DNA of 64,000 nt, taken from contig OZ025243.1 in the NCBI GenBank assembly GCA_964019155.1, positions 24,250,444-24,314,443 of the forward strand. The letters run 5' to 3'. A program made the translations under genes and the position numbers. How positions within the stretch are numbered: position 1 is the first letter of the stretch; each line of letters begins with the position of its first letter. Shown here piece by piece: positions 23,860 through 34,740 of the stretch. The notes beneath the pieces were generated by a model, which did not search any database, was not told the origin of the DNA, and saw nothing but the letters and a program-made list of their open reading frames with translations. The DNA comes from Osedax fenrisi (lineage: Eukaryota; Annelida; Polychaeta; Sabellida; Siboglinidae).

Positions 23860-24345
23860 TACGGTATAACTAATTAAAAAAGTTATACCATATTTTATAA
23901 AAAGTTATACCATATTTGATATAAAGTTATACCATAGTTTATACCATATATTATATAAAGTTATACCATATTTTATAAAAAAGTTATACCATAATTGATA
24001 TAAAGTTATACCATAATTTATACCATATATTATATAAAGTTATACCATATTTTATAAAAAGTTATACCATATTTGATATAAAGTTATACCATCATTTATT
24101 AAAATTTATACCATATATTATATAAAGTTATACCATAATTTATAAAAAGCTATACTATATTTGATATAAAGTTATACCATAATTTATTAAAATTTATACC
24201 ATATATTATATAAAGTTATACCATAATTTATTAAAAGTTATACTATATTTTATTTAAAGTTATACCATAATTTATTAAAATTAATATTATATAAAGTTAT
24301 ATCATAATTTATTAAAAGTTATACTATATTTTATTTAAATTTATA
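23860..24345. repeat. TTATACCATA tandem array
   Basis: Units such as AAGTTATACCATAATTTAT and TATATTATATAAAGTTATAC alternate in a higher-order pattern. It lies near the left end of the inserted element; the array near the right end mixes both orientations of the word. Confidence 0.9.
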
Positions 24346-24605
24346 TCAGTGTTTATAATAACTTACTCTTCTATATTATTAATTTATATATGGAATCGAC
24401 ATTTATAATGATAATTTATTTTCTAAAAACCACATATTTTGGTGTAACAATATTGTTTATTAATAGATACATTTTTAAATATATAACGTGATACAAAATT
24501 ACATAAACAATTAATGTTTGTAGGACATGTTACGTGAAACAAATAAAATTAACAATACCACTTAATAAATTACGAAATAAATTATTTTGAACGAAAACCA
24601 AACAA

Positions 24606-24707
24606 TTATCGACACACATAATAAGCATCCTCTTTTCTGATATATGCATATATCCATGTATCCATGGAGTCATTATTTCCTGCAATTAAAATTCAAATAT
24701 TTATATA

Positions 24708-24741
<34 letters not shown>

Positions 24742-25558
24742 TACTAGAGTATGAATAATAATATTGTATATTATATAATAGTATAAATATGTATCTTATA
24801 AGAAACTTTATACAGTTAATATCATATATGATAATACTATATAAAGTATACTTTATAATTGTATACTTTATACACGTTAGAATTGTAATTAGAAAAATCC
24901 AATATATTATATTAATTACTGCAGTTATATATATAATAGAGTATACTATACTTTTGAATGAGCATACGAAAAATCATAAAATAACTATAATATTAAATCT
25001 ATAGTTATTAAGTAATTATTAAGTAACCTTATCTTTATTTTCATTGTAAATTCATTTTTCAATAATTCGCAAACTCCCATCATAAAATATATGATTCCCG
25101 CATCTATTTTAGGAAATATTATATTATATATTTAATTATACACTTTATAATCTATATTTGATTAAGGAAAGAAGGATATTGATAATATTTGTACAACAGT
25201 TAACATTATTTATATATACCTATTAGTAATATTATTTAAATTTAATTACATTGTGAACTAAAAATAAAATAAATAATTGACCATATATGGATATATAGTA
25301 TACTATCCATGGACTAATACAATATAATTGCATATTTATTTTATATAGATATTTAACTAATGTTATTAATTAGATAACTAAATTACCTGTTTGATCAGTT
25401 TGCGTAGTAGCGATACCTAGTACATCAATATATTCGTTTATATATTTGTGTATATACGTTATATGCTTTATCATCCCCATCAACTCACTATTCCTCTCCG
25501 GCAGTTTTTCTAATATTTTAAATGAAATTTGAAATTCTGCAAATAATTCTACAGTTTC
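24606..25558 (-). CDS. Candidate two-exon gene inside the 3.1 kb insertion
   Basis: Exon 25387-25558 (or from an ATG at 25577-25579) reads ETVELFAEFQISFKILEKLP and later IHKYINEYIDVLGIATTQTD. Donor GTAATT leaves phase 1. After an intron of about 0.7 kb, a good acceptor TTTTAATTGCAG opens exon 24606-24679, reading NNDSMDTWIYAYIRKEDAYY to VCR and stop. Phases fit and both exons are less AT-rich than their surroundings. I do not recognise the protein; it has no zinc or DDE-like motif. It may be cargo, part of the element's own protein, or chance. More 5' exons may be missing. Confidence 0.45.
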
Positions 25559-26004
25559 CTGCATATTAATGATTGGCATCTAGTTATCATAATTTTATAA
25601 TATATATATATATATGTAATAATGTGAATGTTCTAATACAGTTTATTAATCAAAGTAAAGACCTGTTGAACATAATAATAATATAACATAATAATAATTA
25701 TAATAATAATAATAGTACCTACCCAATGAGATGCAAACCGAAGAATGAGGCAATCTCACCGAGTGGAATTTATTCTATAGACAAATAACGAAATATACTT
25801 TACAGACGATAACAATATAAAATACCAGAAAAATAAACATTTACATGGCTATGGCTATAGACATATATGCATTTAACACAGAGCGAGACACCGAAATCTA
25901 GTTTAAAGTTTTATGTAGATATATCGATTTCTGTTACGTAATGCTAAATGCATTTAAATGTATATTACATTAATCGATATACCTATCTACAACTTTGACT
26001 TTAT

Positions 26005-26044
<40 letters not shown>

Positions 26045-27363
26045 TATAATTATATTCTAACAATTTAATTATATATTATAAATAATATATAAATATATTA
26101 TAAAATTATATATTATATAAACTGTTATATTATTATATATAATATGATATAATTTATATATATATATATATATATATAACGTAGTATAAATACCTTATGT
26201 ATATTGTAATGTGTTGAAAAATAGATGCTTCTCATGTTGAGTGTAGAGTGGAAATAGAATATGTTAATAAATAAAATGGAATTATTTATATATATATATA
26301 CATATACTCGAATAATTAGAAGTATTTGTATATGAAATATAGGAAATATGTATATGTATACATATTTCCCTATGGGGAATCTATATAGTTTCTAAAAACC
26401 AGTTTAATGGCAATTAGAAGCAATACATGCTATGTCTATAATAATTTAACACAACAATAAGTAAACTGTTATATTAAGGATATTATGAAGGATACTATTA
26501 TGAATTATATTCTTATACATTTTATTTTCAATCAAATATAAACTTAATTTTAAAATGTTATGGTATAACTGGTATTTCCATATTGTATACCATATAATTC
26601 ATAAAGTTATACCATTATATTTAATAGCTAATGGTATAACTACAAATTACAAATGTTATACCATATAATTCGTAATCTTATACCATTTAAATTAAGCTAT
26701 ATGGTATAACTAAAAAAAACAAATGTTATACTATATAATTTGTGATCTTATACCATTTCAATTAATCTATATGGTATAACTAAAAAAATCAAATGTTATA
26801 CCATATAATATGTGATCTTATACCATTTAACGTAATTGTATGGTATAACTCGTATTTCCATATGTTATACCATATATTTCATAATGTTATACCCTTATTT
26901 TTAACAGTGTAGTGTCCGTATTAAGACATCTAGAGTGTCCGTATTAGGGACTTATATGAATTCTAGGTATATAATTATAACTTAATGGATATTTGATAAC
27001 AAATATATAAATTATATATATAATTTTTACAATGCTTTATTTTTTAATAATATAGTGTTATAATTTATATCTATACATTTGTATATTCTTTAGAAGGTTT
27101 TAAGTTGACATTTTTTTTCATAAATTTAAAAACGTAATAAAAAAATCAGTTTATTGGATATATCAGCAATATTTTGAATAATTAAAAAATAAAATAATAC
27201 CTTTTTAGACTAATTATACAATTATAAATATTTTATTCATTAAACATTTTTTTGTAGGAATTATGATTTCTAAGATACCGAGTGTTCGTATTCGGTTACT
27301 TCCCCTAATTATAATTACATATAGATTTAATTATTATTAGGCATACCTATATACCCCTATATA

Positions 27364-28297
27364 TAGGGGAAAATCTCCGATTACCGAAACCTAAATGATT
27401 ATTTGTTATAACTTATTCAATATTAAGTATATTTATTTGAAATTTTGTAATTAGGGTAATATTATGGCAATGAATAATGTAGCTATTTTTAATTTTTGAT
27501 ATAATTATATTTACAACAATAAACAGGGGTGGTCGGTAATCGGATACCTGTGCCTAATACCGACCCCTTCTCATAGTACATACACTCTAAAATAATCGTG
27601 GTATAAATAATTGTAGTATTATAATATCCAATAAAAATAGTAGATATAACTAAATATAATTAATTATAAAATGCACGCAATTTATTTATTATTGAATTTA
27701 TGTTTTAATAGTAATATTAAATTTAAATTTAAACTTTATAGTAATTATATTAAAATAGTGTATATTATTATTTAATATTTATACATGGTATATATTTATA
27801 TATAATATATATCAATGATACACAAACAACTTACGACATAATGTAAAGTAAAATACGGATCTATTTTGATTGTATATTATAAATCACATGGGGTCGGTAT
27901 TAGGGTAATTTAGGGGGGTCGGTAATAGGAAAATAATATGGGTTGCTATAATTAAGATATAGGTTAATAATTATTCAAATTAAATTATTTTTATAATTGC
28001 TATAAACATTTTATTGATCTAAAATATTATGTGCAGTATTACGTTTTATTTAAATTAATAAAGTATTTACAATGAATTAAAAAAGTTATTATTCAAATAT
28101 TTAAAAAGTAAAAACAGAATATCACATTTTATCAAATAATAATTGTAGGATTGAATATTTTTAAAAACAAAATACTTAATTATATGTATCATTAAATTAC
28201 TACAGTTTATATCTATAAATTTATATCACTTATAGGTACTGAGATACGAGAGGGGGTCGGTATTAGGAGGGGGTCGGTAATAGGATAATTTCCCCTA
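27364..28297. mobile_element. Capped element family H (GGTCGGTAATAGG word)
   Basis: 934 bases from TAGGGGAAAATCTCCGATTA to TAGGATAATTTCCCCTA. The word GGTCGGTAATAGG or GGTCGGTATTAGG and its inverse CTAATACCGACCCC occurs at both ends, near 27530-27568 and near 27892-27930. No coding frame. Plan, size and right-terminal GAGATACGAGAG word match family G. Confidence 0.82.
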
Positions 28298-28716
28298 TCT
28301 ATATAGAATATGGTAGGTTTCTACCGTTTCTACCGGTTTCTACCTATTTCTTAATTTATAATCAATATAATCCTATCCAAATATCAGAAGTTATAGTTGA
28401 CATATATTCCAATGATATTTAATATTAATAACAAAACGTAGGATACTAGTAGGCTAGATATAATAGCTATAATAGCTATATAGGGGTATATCCTATATAT
28501 ACAATATTTTTTTCATAATTTCCTATAGTTGTAAATATTGCCTCAATACTTAGTTTAATAATAGTTTCTCCAGTATAATTTATCGCTTAAATTTATCACT
28601 AGTTTATATATCAATTATTTATTAATTCATGACATACTATTTATTATTACAATCATGATATATAAGTGACGTGGTATATGGCGATCACTATTAGCAAGTT
28701 CTCCGATATCTTCATG
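28298..28716. other. Spacer between capped elements
   Basis: AT-rich, with a short CTACCGTTTCTACCGGTTTC repeat at 28318-28350. Nothing else seen. Confidence 0.45.
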
Positions 28717-29625
28717 TAGGGGAAAGTAACCTAATACGGAAACTTTAACAATAAATGGACTTAACTTTTTATGACTCATTATTTTTATTCAAAAATTACA
28801 ATATATTCATATTATATTATTATAGATATTATTTTAATTTTAAAATTGTATTTAATCTTGTTATTTAATAGATAACGGGGTGTCCGTATTCGGTACCCAT
28901 GTCCGAATACGGACACCCTGTGTTATAATACGGCAACCCTATATACCACTAGATAAACTATATATTATTGATGAATCAATCAGACAAATTACAATTACGT
29001 TATTTATAATTAATTTTATGAAAAATATATTGTAATTTAATTAGTTAATATTTTATTTATTTTTATTATTGTTTAATTAATAATACAATTTAAGTGTCTA
29101 AATAATAATTTTTTTTAGAATTAGCTTTATTGGTAGTATTAATATTATAACGCACGCGATTTTTATGAAAATCAGAATAGTTCATACGCTGTGCGTTGAT
29201 TGGTTATAGGGTGTCCGTATTAAGACATTTAGAGTGTACGTATTAGGAACTTATAGGACATCTAGATATATGCTTATAACTTAATGAATATTTGATAAAA
29301 AATATAGAAATTAAAAATACAATTTTTAGAATGCTTTAGTTTTTAATAATATATTGTTATATTTTATATTAATACTTTTATATATACTTGAAAAGGTTTA
29401 AATTTGAATTTTTTTTGATAAATTTAAAATCGTAATAAAAAAATCAGTTTATTGGATATATCAACAATATTTTGAATAATAAAAAAATAAAAAATACTTT
29501 TTTAGACTATTTATATGATTATGAATATTTTATTAATTAAACATTTTTTTTGTAGGATTTATGGTTTCTGAGATACCGAGAGTGTCCGTATTCGGGTACT
29601 GTCCGTATTCGGTTACTTTCCCCTA
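28717..29625. mobile_element. Capped element family G, copy 3 (complete)
   Basis: 909 bases from TAGGGGAAAGTAACCTAATA to GGTTACTTTCCCCTA, with ATG and CGTG outside. The word GTGTCCGTATTCGG or its inverse occurs at the left end, as an inverted pair near 28879-28910 and again near 28930, near 29210-29250, and twice at the right end. No coding frame. The TA at each end may belong to the element or be a TA target duplication. Confidence 0.87.
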
Positions 29626-29915
29626 CGTGTTTCCACCATATCATTGTGTTAATTTAGAAATGTTTGTAAAATTATCATAAAAATGACGCATGGTTACTTA
29701 ATTTATTATATTATTTTTACTTTTTAAATTAGAATTAATGATATATGCGGATACTCGCCTGTCTATCTATACCCATACAGCTACCTGAACGGCTGATTCT
29801 ACCATCACGTGCTGCGTCATCTGACTGGCCTTCCTCAAACCGGTTTCTAAATCACGACTGCTCCTGTTGCGGCATCGATTGATAGATCTCGCCAACGTGT
29901 TTCCTGCTCCATCTC

Positions 29916-30850
29916 ATGGCTACAATGTCCTGCCTGAAGTGCAATGATGTATCCACTCCTGATGATGCCATTTCGTGTGATGGCTGTGACAACACTATTC
30001 ACCACAAATGCCTATACCTATCCTTGCCAGCTGAGTGTCGATCCCAGAATATGCCAAAATACTTCAGGGCTAGTTTCTCCCTTCCTAATATTGTGTTCAA
30101 ATGTGATGTATGCACTAATACTAACCTATCCACTGGTAATACCTTTATTAATGATAAACTTAACAAATTACAAGTTGGCATTGAGTCTCTTACTGCCCAA
30201 TTATCCTCCTTCTCTCCCTATTCTAATGACTCCACTATCCTAGAGTCACTCTCTTCCGCTATCTCATCTCTTCCTGATGCCCTAAATAAATCAACAACCA
30301 AATATTTCTCTGCCATTATCAAATCAAATTTACCTCCACCCTACTTAATCCACCCACTATTCACTCCTGCGCTTCCAAACCATCAATAATCATTGAGCAT
30401 ATCCTACCTGCTGACAGAAACCTTACCTACATAAAATCACTATTTGCCCACCTTCAACTAGACCCCATCACCATCACTGACTACTCCTTCATCTCTCACT
30501 ATGCCAACCTAGTATTATCTTCGTCATGTGCGACCGATACCCTTATTAACTCTAGGTCACTACTTCAGTCATCTACCTACAAATCTCTATTCATACGTCA
30601 ATATATTGACCCTCCAACCATCAAGGCTGGTCGAATTCTCTTCCATGCATCGAAAGCCCACTGTCATGACCTAATATGTGTATTTAATAGACGAACCCTT
30701 ACTTATCAACTTCGATCCCCCCTCACCTCTGGTAGAATTGACTGGAAATCGAATCCCTACCTACCTACTGATGTTGAGATTGAGTCTTGGTCTAAATCCT
30801 ATGACTCTTTCTGTAAATCCTCCCGCACTAATGTTAAACCTTCGAATTGA
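29916..30850 (+). pseudogene. CR1-like LINE ORF1, PHD finger protein (one frameshift)
   Basis: Begins MATMSCLKCNDVSTPDDA. Metal ligands follow the C4HC3 PHD pattern: C6, C9, C21, C24, H29, C32, C63, C66. The second half contains ILPADRNLTYIKSLF and HASKAHCHDLICVFNRRTL, which looks like a nucleic-acid chaperone region. An extra GC dinucleotide near 30369-30372 shifts the frame and creates an early TAA at 30387. Without that shift ORF1 has about 310 residues and ends at a TGA that is in frame with ORF2. ORF1 proteins of this clade bind the LINE RNA. Confidence 0.85.
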
Positions 30851-33679
30851 CTAAATACATACTCTCCCAGTAACTACTCCTTTCTACTCCTCAATGCGAG
30901 ATCAGTCAGGAATAAAGTAGATTTAATCACTCAATTAATCATTGACTCTAATTGCTCCATATCGGCTATCACCGAGACTTGGCTTACAAACGATGACTCT
31001 GCTTTAGCATCTCAATTAACTCCCAATGGCTTCACATTACTACTCGCTAACAGACCCACACCTAACCGTAGTGGTGGTCTTGCCCTGTTGTTCTCCACTG
31101 AGCTCAAACTTATTTCCTCTTCCACCCCTAATTTCTCCTCTTGTGAAATGCTGATATGTGACATTCAGTTCCCCTCCCTATTTACCATTGTGTTTATAAT
31201 CATCTATCGCCCACCATCATCCAGCATTCGGTCTTTCCTTAATGATCTCTCTACTATTTTAGAATCCATTTCTTCTTACAACACAATTATTCTTGGTGAC
31301 TTTAATATTCAAGTGAATACTGATAATCATGCTTCCCTTTCTCCATTTTTTATTTTTGAGCACTCCTTAACACAACACATTCATTTCCCAACTATATCTA
31401 ATGGTAACATCATTGATCTTGTTTTATCTCCATCTGACTCCAATTTAATTTCCTCTCCCACCCAAAGCACTCTAATCTCTGATCACTTCGCTATCCTATT
31501 TGATTTACAGTTATCAGTAGTGCACAATACTCGACCTCTAAGATACTTTCGAAACATCTCCTCTATAAATCAACCCTTGTTTGTTAACTCCGTGTTTGAT
31601 CATATGAATAATATTATATCTCCGCTCTCTGATCCTGACACTCTCTTTGACGCCTTCAACACGGCGCTATCTAATTCTCTTGACTTTTATGCTCCCTCAA
31701 CTACTCTTACCCACCGTAATCATCCCAAATCCCCCTGGTTCAACACTGAACTCACCAATATGAGAAAGTCACTTCGTCGTCTACAGTCCATTTATGCTTC
31801 TACTAAAATGAACTCAGACCTGTGTTCCTTTAAAGTATGTCGCTCATTATACAGGAAAAAACTCTTATCCACTAAATCATCATACTTTACTAACTTGCTT
31901 TGTAAATATGGCACCTCATCTAAGCAAGCCTACAACCTATCATTCACCTTAGTAGGTAAATCAAAACCCAGGCACCTTCCTGACCAACCGGATACAGTCC
32001 TCTGCTCCTCCTTTGCTAATTTCTTCCAGAATAAAGTATCGAACATCATAGCTGCTCTCCCCAATGTGAATGTTGATATCCTTACTCTCAACTCATATTC
32101 ACTAGCTTCCCATAATCACTGGTCCTCCTTCACTCTCCCTACTCGTCCATATGTGCTCTCTCTAATGGCATCCCTAAAATCCAATTCCCCACTCGACCCT
32201 ATTCCCCTTACTTTACTTCGTACCCTTTCGCCATTGCTAATTGCACCCATAACAATGATCATTCATGCGTCCCTTATTACATCGATCGTACCAAAGTCTA
32301 TGAAACACTCGTATATCACCCCAATTATAAAAAAAACTACCCTTAGCCACTCGAACCTATCGAGCTATCGACCCATCTCCCAGCTTTCATCAATCTCTAA
32401 GACCTTAGAGCGAATTGTATCTGCTCAACTTATTCACTATATCACTACCAATTCAATTATTGATAAGTTTCAAAGTGCTTACTTACCCCATCGGAGCACT
32501 GAATCAGCACTGAATCTTATCATTAATGATCTACTAATATCCCTTGACAACAAAGCCCCGTGCTACCTTGTGTTACTTGACCTATCCAGTGCCTTTGACA
32601 CCCTAAACCATGACATTCTTTCTTTACGACTCAATGAAATCGGTATTCATGGTCAAGTACACAGCTGGTTTATGTCATTCTTTTCCTTAAGGTCCTATTC
32701 AGTGAAAATCAACTCATCATTCTCTACCCCGTTTATCAGCACTCATGGTGTTCCACAAGGCTCCGTGCTTGGTCCTTTACTTTTTATTATTTATATTTTA
32801 CCCATACAATCTATATTTCGTAAATATCCTTACATCCACTACCATCTCTTTGCAGATGATCTACAAATTTATACTTATTTTCCCATTTCCTGTGACTCCA
32901 ACTCAATTCAACTGTCTATTTTTAACTGCCTCACAGAACTTAATGACTGGTTCTCCCATAATTCCCTATCACTTAACATGACCAAAACTGACACCATAAT
33001 TATCTCCAGACCTACCTACCCCCTAATCATCACCCACCCCTTTCTACTAGCCCTCCCTACATCACAATCCATAACAACTCTTGGTTTCACCATCAACTCC
33101 CACCTAGATTACTCTGACCACATATCTATAATGATTCGCAATGCCAACTATTTTCTTTACAATATTAGAAAATCACGTAATAAATTGACTTTTTCAATGA
33201 CTAAAAGTCTAATACACTCGATAGTCTTCAGTAGACTCATATACTGCTGCTCACTTCTATGCAATCTACCCCTAAAGCTTATGCTTAAACTTGAGAAGAT
33301 ACAACGACGTGCTATACGCACCCTATATAAACTGAAGTTCTCTTCAATAGTATCAATATCGACTCTAATGCGATCACTCGGCTGGCTTAAGTTTAGATAT
33401 CTCTGCAGGTACAGACTACTATGCATCACCCATAAGGTGATACATCTTAGATCTCTCGAGTACCTAGCTGACTTGATCAGTATGCATACCCTTAGTCGAG
33501 CTAGCAGGAAATGTCACACGATGAAAATTGTGCAACGCTCGACTATCTCTGCTCACTCTGAATCTGCTTTCTCTGTGGTAGCTCCAAAATACTGGAATTC
33601 TCTACCATATGACATTAGGTGTTTGAAATCCTTGTCACTATTTAAATGTAAACTCTCCACGCACCTATTAACATTGTAA
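30851..33679 (+). CDS. CR1-like LINE ORF2, endonuclease and reverse transcriptase
   Basis: Open for 942 codons. The first third is an APE-type endonuclease: LLNARSVRNK, AITETWL, IIYRPP, LGDFNIQ, IIDLVLS and ISDHFAI are its motifs in order. The reverse transcriptase follows with SSYRPISQLS, LLDLSSAFDTLNHDIL, HGVPQGSVLGPLLF and the catalytic HLFADDLQIY near 32845-32875. The frame has no ATG near its start. It opens directly after the ORF1 TGA as UGA-CUA in the same frame, so translation may rely on readthrough or re-initiation. No stop interrupts it, so the enzyme may be active. Confidence 0.93.
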   Translation, partial: LNTYSPSNYSFLLLNARSVRNKVDLITQLIIDSNCSISAITETWLTNDDSALASQLTPNGFTLLLANRPTPNRSGGLALLFSTELKLISSSTPNFSSCEMLICDIQFPSLFTIVFIIIYRPPSSSIRSFLNDLSTILESISSYNTIILGDFNIQVNTDNHASLSPFFIFEHSLTQHIHFPTISNGNIIDLVLSPSDSNLISSPTQSTLISDHFAILFDLQLSVVHNTRPLRYFRNISSINQPLFVNSVFDHMNNIISPLSDPDTLFDAFNTALSNSLDFYAPSTTLTHRNHPKSPWFNTELTNMRKSLRRLQSIYASTKMNSDLCSFKVCRSLYRKKLLSTKSSYFTNLLCKYGTSSKQAYNLSFTLVGKSKPRHLPDQPDTVLCSSFANFFQNKVSNIIAALPNVNVDILTLNSYSLASHNHWSSFTLPTRPYVLSLMASLKSNSPLDPIPLTLLRTLSPLLIAPITMIIHASLITSIVPKSMKHSYITPIIKKTTLSHSNLSSYRPISQLSSISKTLERIVSAQLIHYITTNSIIDKFQSAYLPHRSTESALNLIINDLLISLDNKAPCYLVLLDLSSAFDTLNHDILSLRLNEIGIHGQVHSWFMSFFSLRSYSVKINSSFSTPFISTHGVPQGSVLGPLLFIIYILPIQSIFRKYPYIHYHLFADDLQIYTYFPISCDSNSIQLSIFNCLTELNDWFSHNSLSLNMTKTDTIIISRPTYPLIITHPFLLALPTSQSITTLGFTINSHLDYSDHISIMIRNANYFLYNIRKSRNKLTFSMTKSLIHSIVFSRLIYCCSLLCNLPLKLMLKLEKIQRRAIRTLYKLKFSSIVSISTLMRSLGWLKFRYLCRYRLLCITHKVIHLRSLEYLADLISMHTLSRASRKCHTMKIVQRSTISAHSESAFSVVAPKYWNSLPYDIRCLKSLSLFKCKLSTHLLTL

Positions 33680-33800
33680 CCTACCCTCCCTTTTCCTTTA
33701 TTTTTATTGTACTTTATTTATTTTATTTTTGTTTCCTTCTCATGACGCCCATAACCACCACGTGATTTTGTAGTCAATAAAATATTTTAAAATAAAAATA
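33680..33800 (+). other. LINE 3' UTR and tail
   Basis: Contains TTTTATTTTTGTTTCC, then CACGTGATTTTGTAGTC and AATAAAATATTTTAAAATA, which serve as likely polyadenylation signal and tail. It then passes into TA-rich flank. Confidence 0.7.
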
Positions 33801-33875
33801 ATATATATGAAAATAGAATGTATAAGAAAAATACAGATTATGTAACATTTTTCTTCTTCAAATTATTCATGATCC

Positions 33876-34020
33876 CTTCAAAATGTTGGGCCCGGGCAAT
33901 TGCCCGAGTTGCCCCCTTTAATATGGCCCTTCACTGCACAGTGTACACACTGCACACTGTGCTAGAGAGAAACTTTCTCTCTAGCTCTATGCTCCTACTG
34001 CACAGTGTGCAGTGAACACA
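33876..34020. mobile_element. hAT-like end with short inverted repeats
   Basis: GGGCCCGGGCAATTGCCCGA followed by GTTGCCCCC resembles hAT-type ends with a GGCAATTGCC core. It runs into CACTGCACAGTGTACAC and GAGAGAAACTTTCTCTCTAG hairpins and a second GCACAGTGTGCAGTG. Boundaries are unclear. Confidence 0.4.
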
Positions 34021-34130
34021 TAATAACGATGCTATATAGTATTAGAGGTTAACCAGCATAAAGCGACACAACACTAACATAACAAATGTTATTGATTCAG
34101 TTTATCGGTACTATTAACTCACGACGTTGT

Positions 34131-34385
34131 GTATAAATAGGGTAGATAGCTTCATTAATACCCTAAATCCAACGATATATATCTGATTACGTATATCTCA
34201 ATTCAAACATCATGTCAGCTTCTACATCAACTTATATCGAGTCTTTTATTCGATGACCAGAATCAGTTGAGAAGCTTCTAATGAGTAAATATAAGCAAAA
34301 GGAGTATGAACGACGTCTACTAGAAGTGAAGGGAGAATTCATTAGCTCATAGTTTAATAATTAAATAATAAAGTGATTTTTATTC
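34131..34385 (+). other. Compact TATA-driven candidate transcription unit
   Basis: TATAAATAG at about 34132 lies some 80 bases before an ATG at 34212. The frame reads MSASTSTYIESFIR, one in-frame TGA (34254-34256), then PESVEKLLMSKYKQKEYERR to EFISS and TAG at 34351-34353. AATAAAG follows at 34366. The second half is Lys/Glu-rich and helical-looking. It may be a small gene broken by a nonsense change, or a chance frame. I recognise no family. Confidence 0.35.
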
Positions 34386-34407
34386 TTTTTAAGGAATAGG
34401 TATATAC

Positions 34408-34611
34408 TACCAGTAAACTCGGGCCAGGTAAACTCGGATCAGGTAAACTCGGACCACTTTTGAAGTAACAATCGGACCACTTTTTAATAAGATTCGGCCC
34501 ATTTTAAAATAACTATATATAGTATACTTCTATAATATGGGTTAAAGCATAAAAGTGGTCCGAGTTTTCTTCAAAAGTGGTCCCAGTTTAATTGGTCCGA
34601 GTTTACTGGTA
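34408..34611. mobile_element. Small palindromic MITE (TACCAGTAAACTCGG ends), copy 1
   Basis: TACCAGTAAACTCGGGCC at the left and GGTCCGAGTTTACTGGTA at the right, with the word ACTCGGACCACTTTTGAA repeated inside in both orientations. A sister copy lies at 50783-51003. No coding capacity. Confidence 0.85.
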
Positions 34612-34740
34612 CCCTTTTAAAGTTGTGTATCAATTAAATAGCTCAAATAAGTCATATATTATGCGATAGGGAAGGTCGTCTGTAATTCATCGGTTTGCGG
34701 GTAAATTTTATATGTACATACTCATTTGAAAAAAATCATA

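Larger units (their letters stand above)
23790..26911. mobile_element. 3.1 kb inserted element with TTATACC arrays
   Basis: The left end ACTGTTAGAAATAAATGG, then TATAACATT, is matched in inverse by AATGTTATACCC and TTATTTTTAACAGT at the right. It is flanked by the repeat GTGTCCG, which may be longer with mismatches, so the target duplication is at least 7 bases. Long arrays of TTATACCAT and its inverse fill 23860-24345 and 26555-26900. The 7-10 base target duplication recalls hAT or Mutator types. No transposase is visible; a candidate spliced gene lies inside. Confidence 0.75.
23290..27307 (+). mobile_element. Capped element family G, copy 2 (split by an insertion)
   Basis: Left end TAGGGGAAAGTAACC and right end GGTTACTTCCCCTA enclose the family G plan. 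At GTGTCCG (23783-23789) the element is interrupted and resumes at GTGTCCG (26912-26918) in step with copy 3. Without the insertion it would be about 0.9 kb. Confidence 0.82.
29745..33800 (+). mobile_element. Nearly complete CR1-like LINE
   Basis: A 5' leader of about 170 bases, ORF1 with a PHD-type finger, ORF2 with endonuclease and reverse transcriptase, and a 3' tail with AATAAA and short A-rich repeats. It is more GC-rich than its flanks. The order and the FADD-type reverse transcriptase with GVPQGSVLGP fit the CR1/L2 group of non-LTR retrotransposons. Only one frameshift was found, so the insertion should be recent. Confidence 0.9.

Noticed and set aside
32745..33429. Small frames within LINE ORF2
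   Set aside because: Alternative-frame shadows of the reverse transcriptase ORF.
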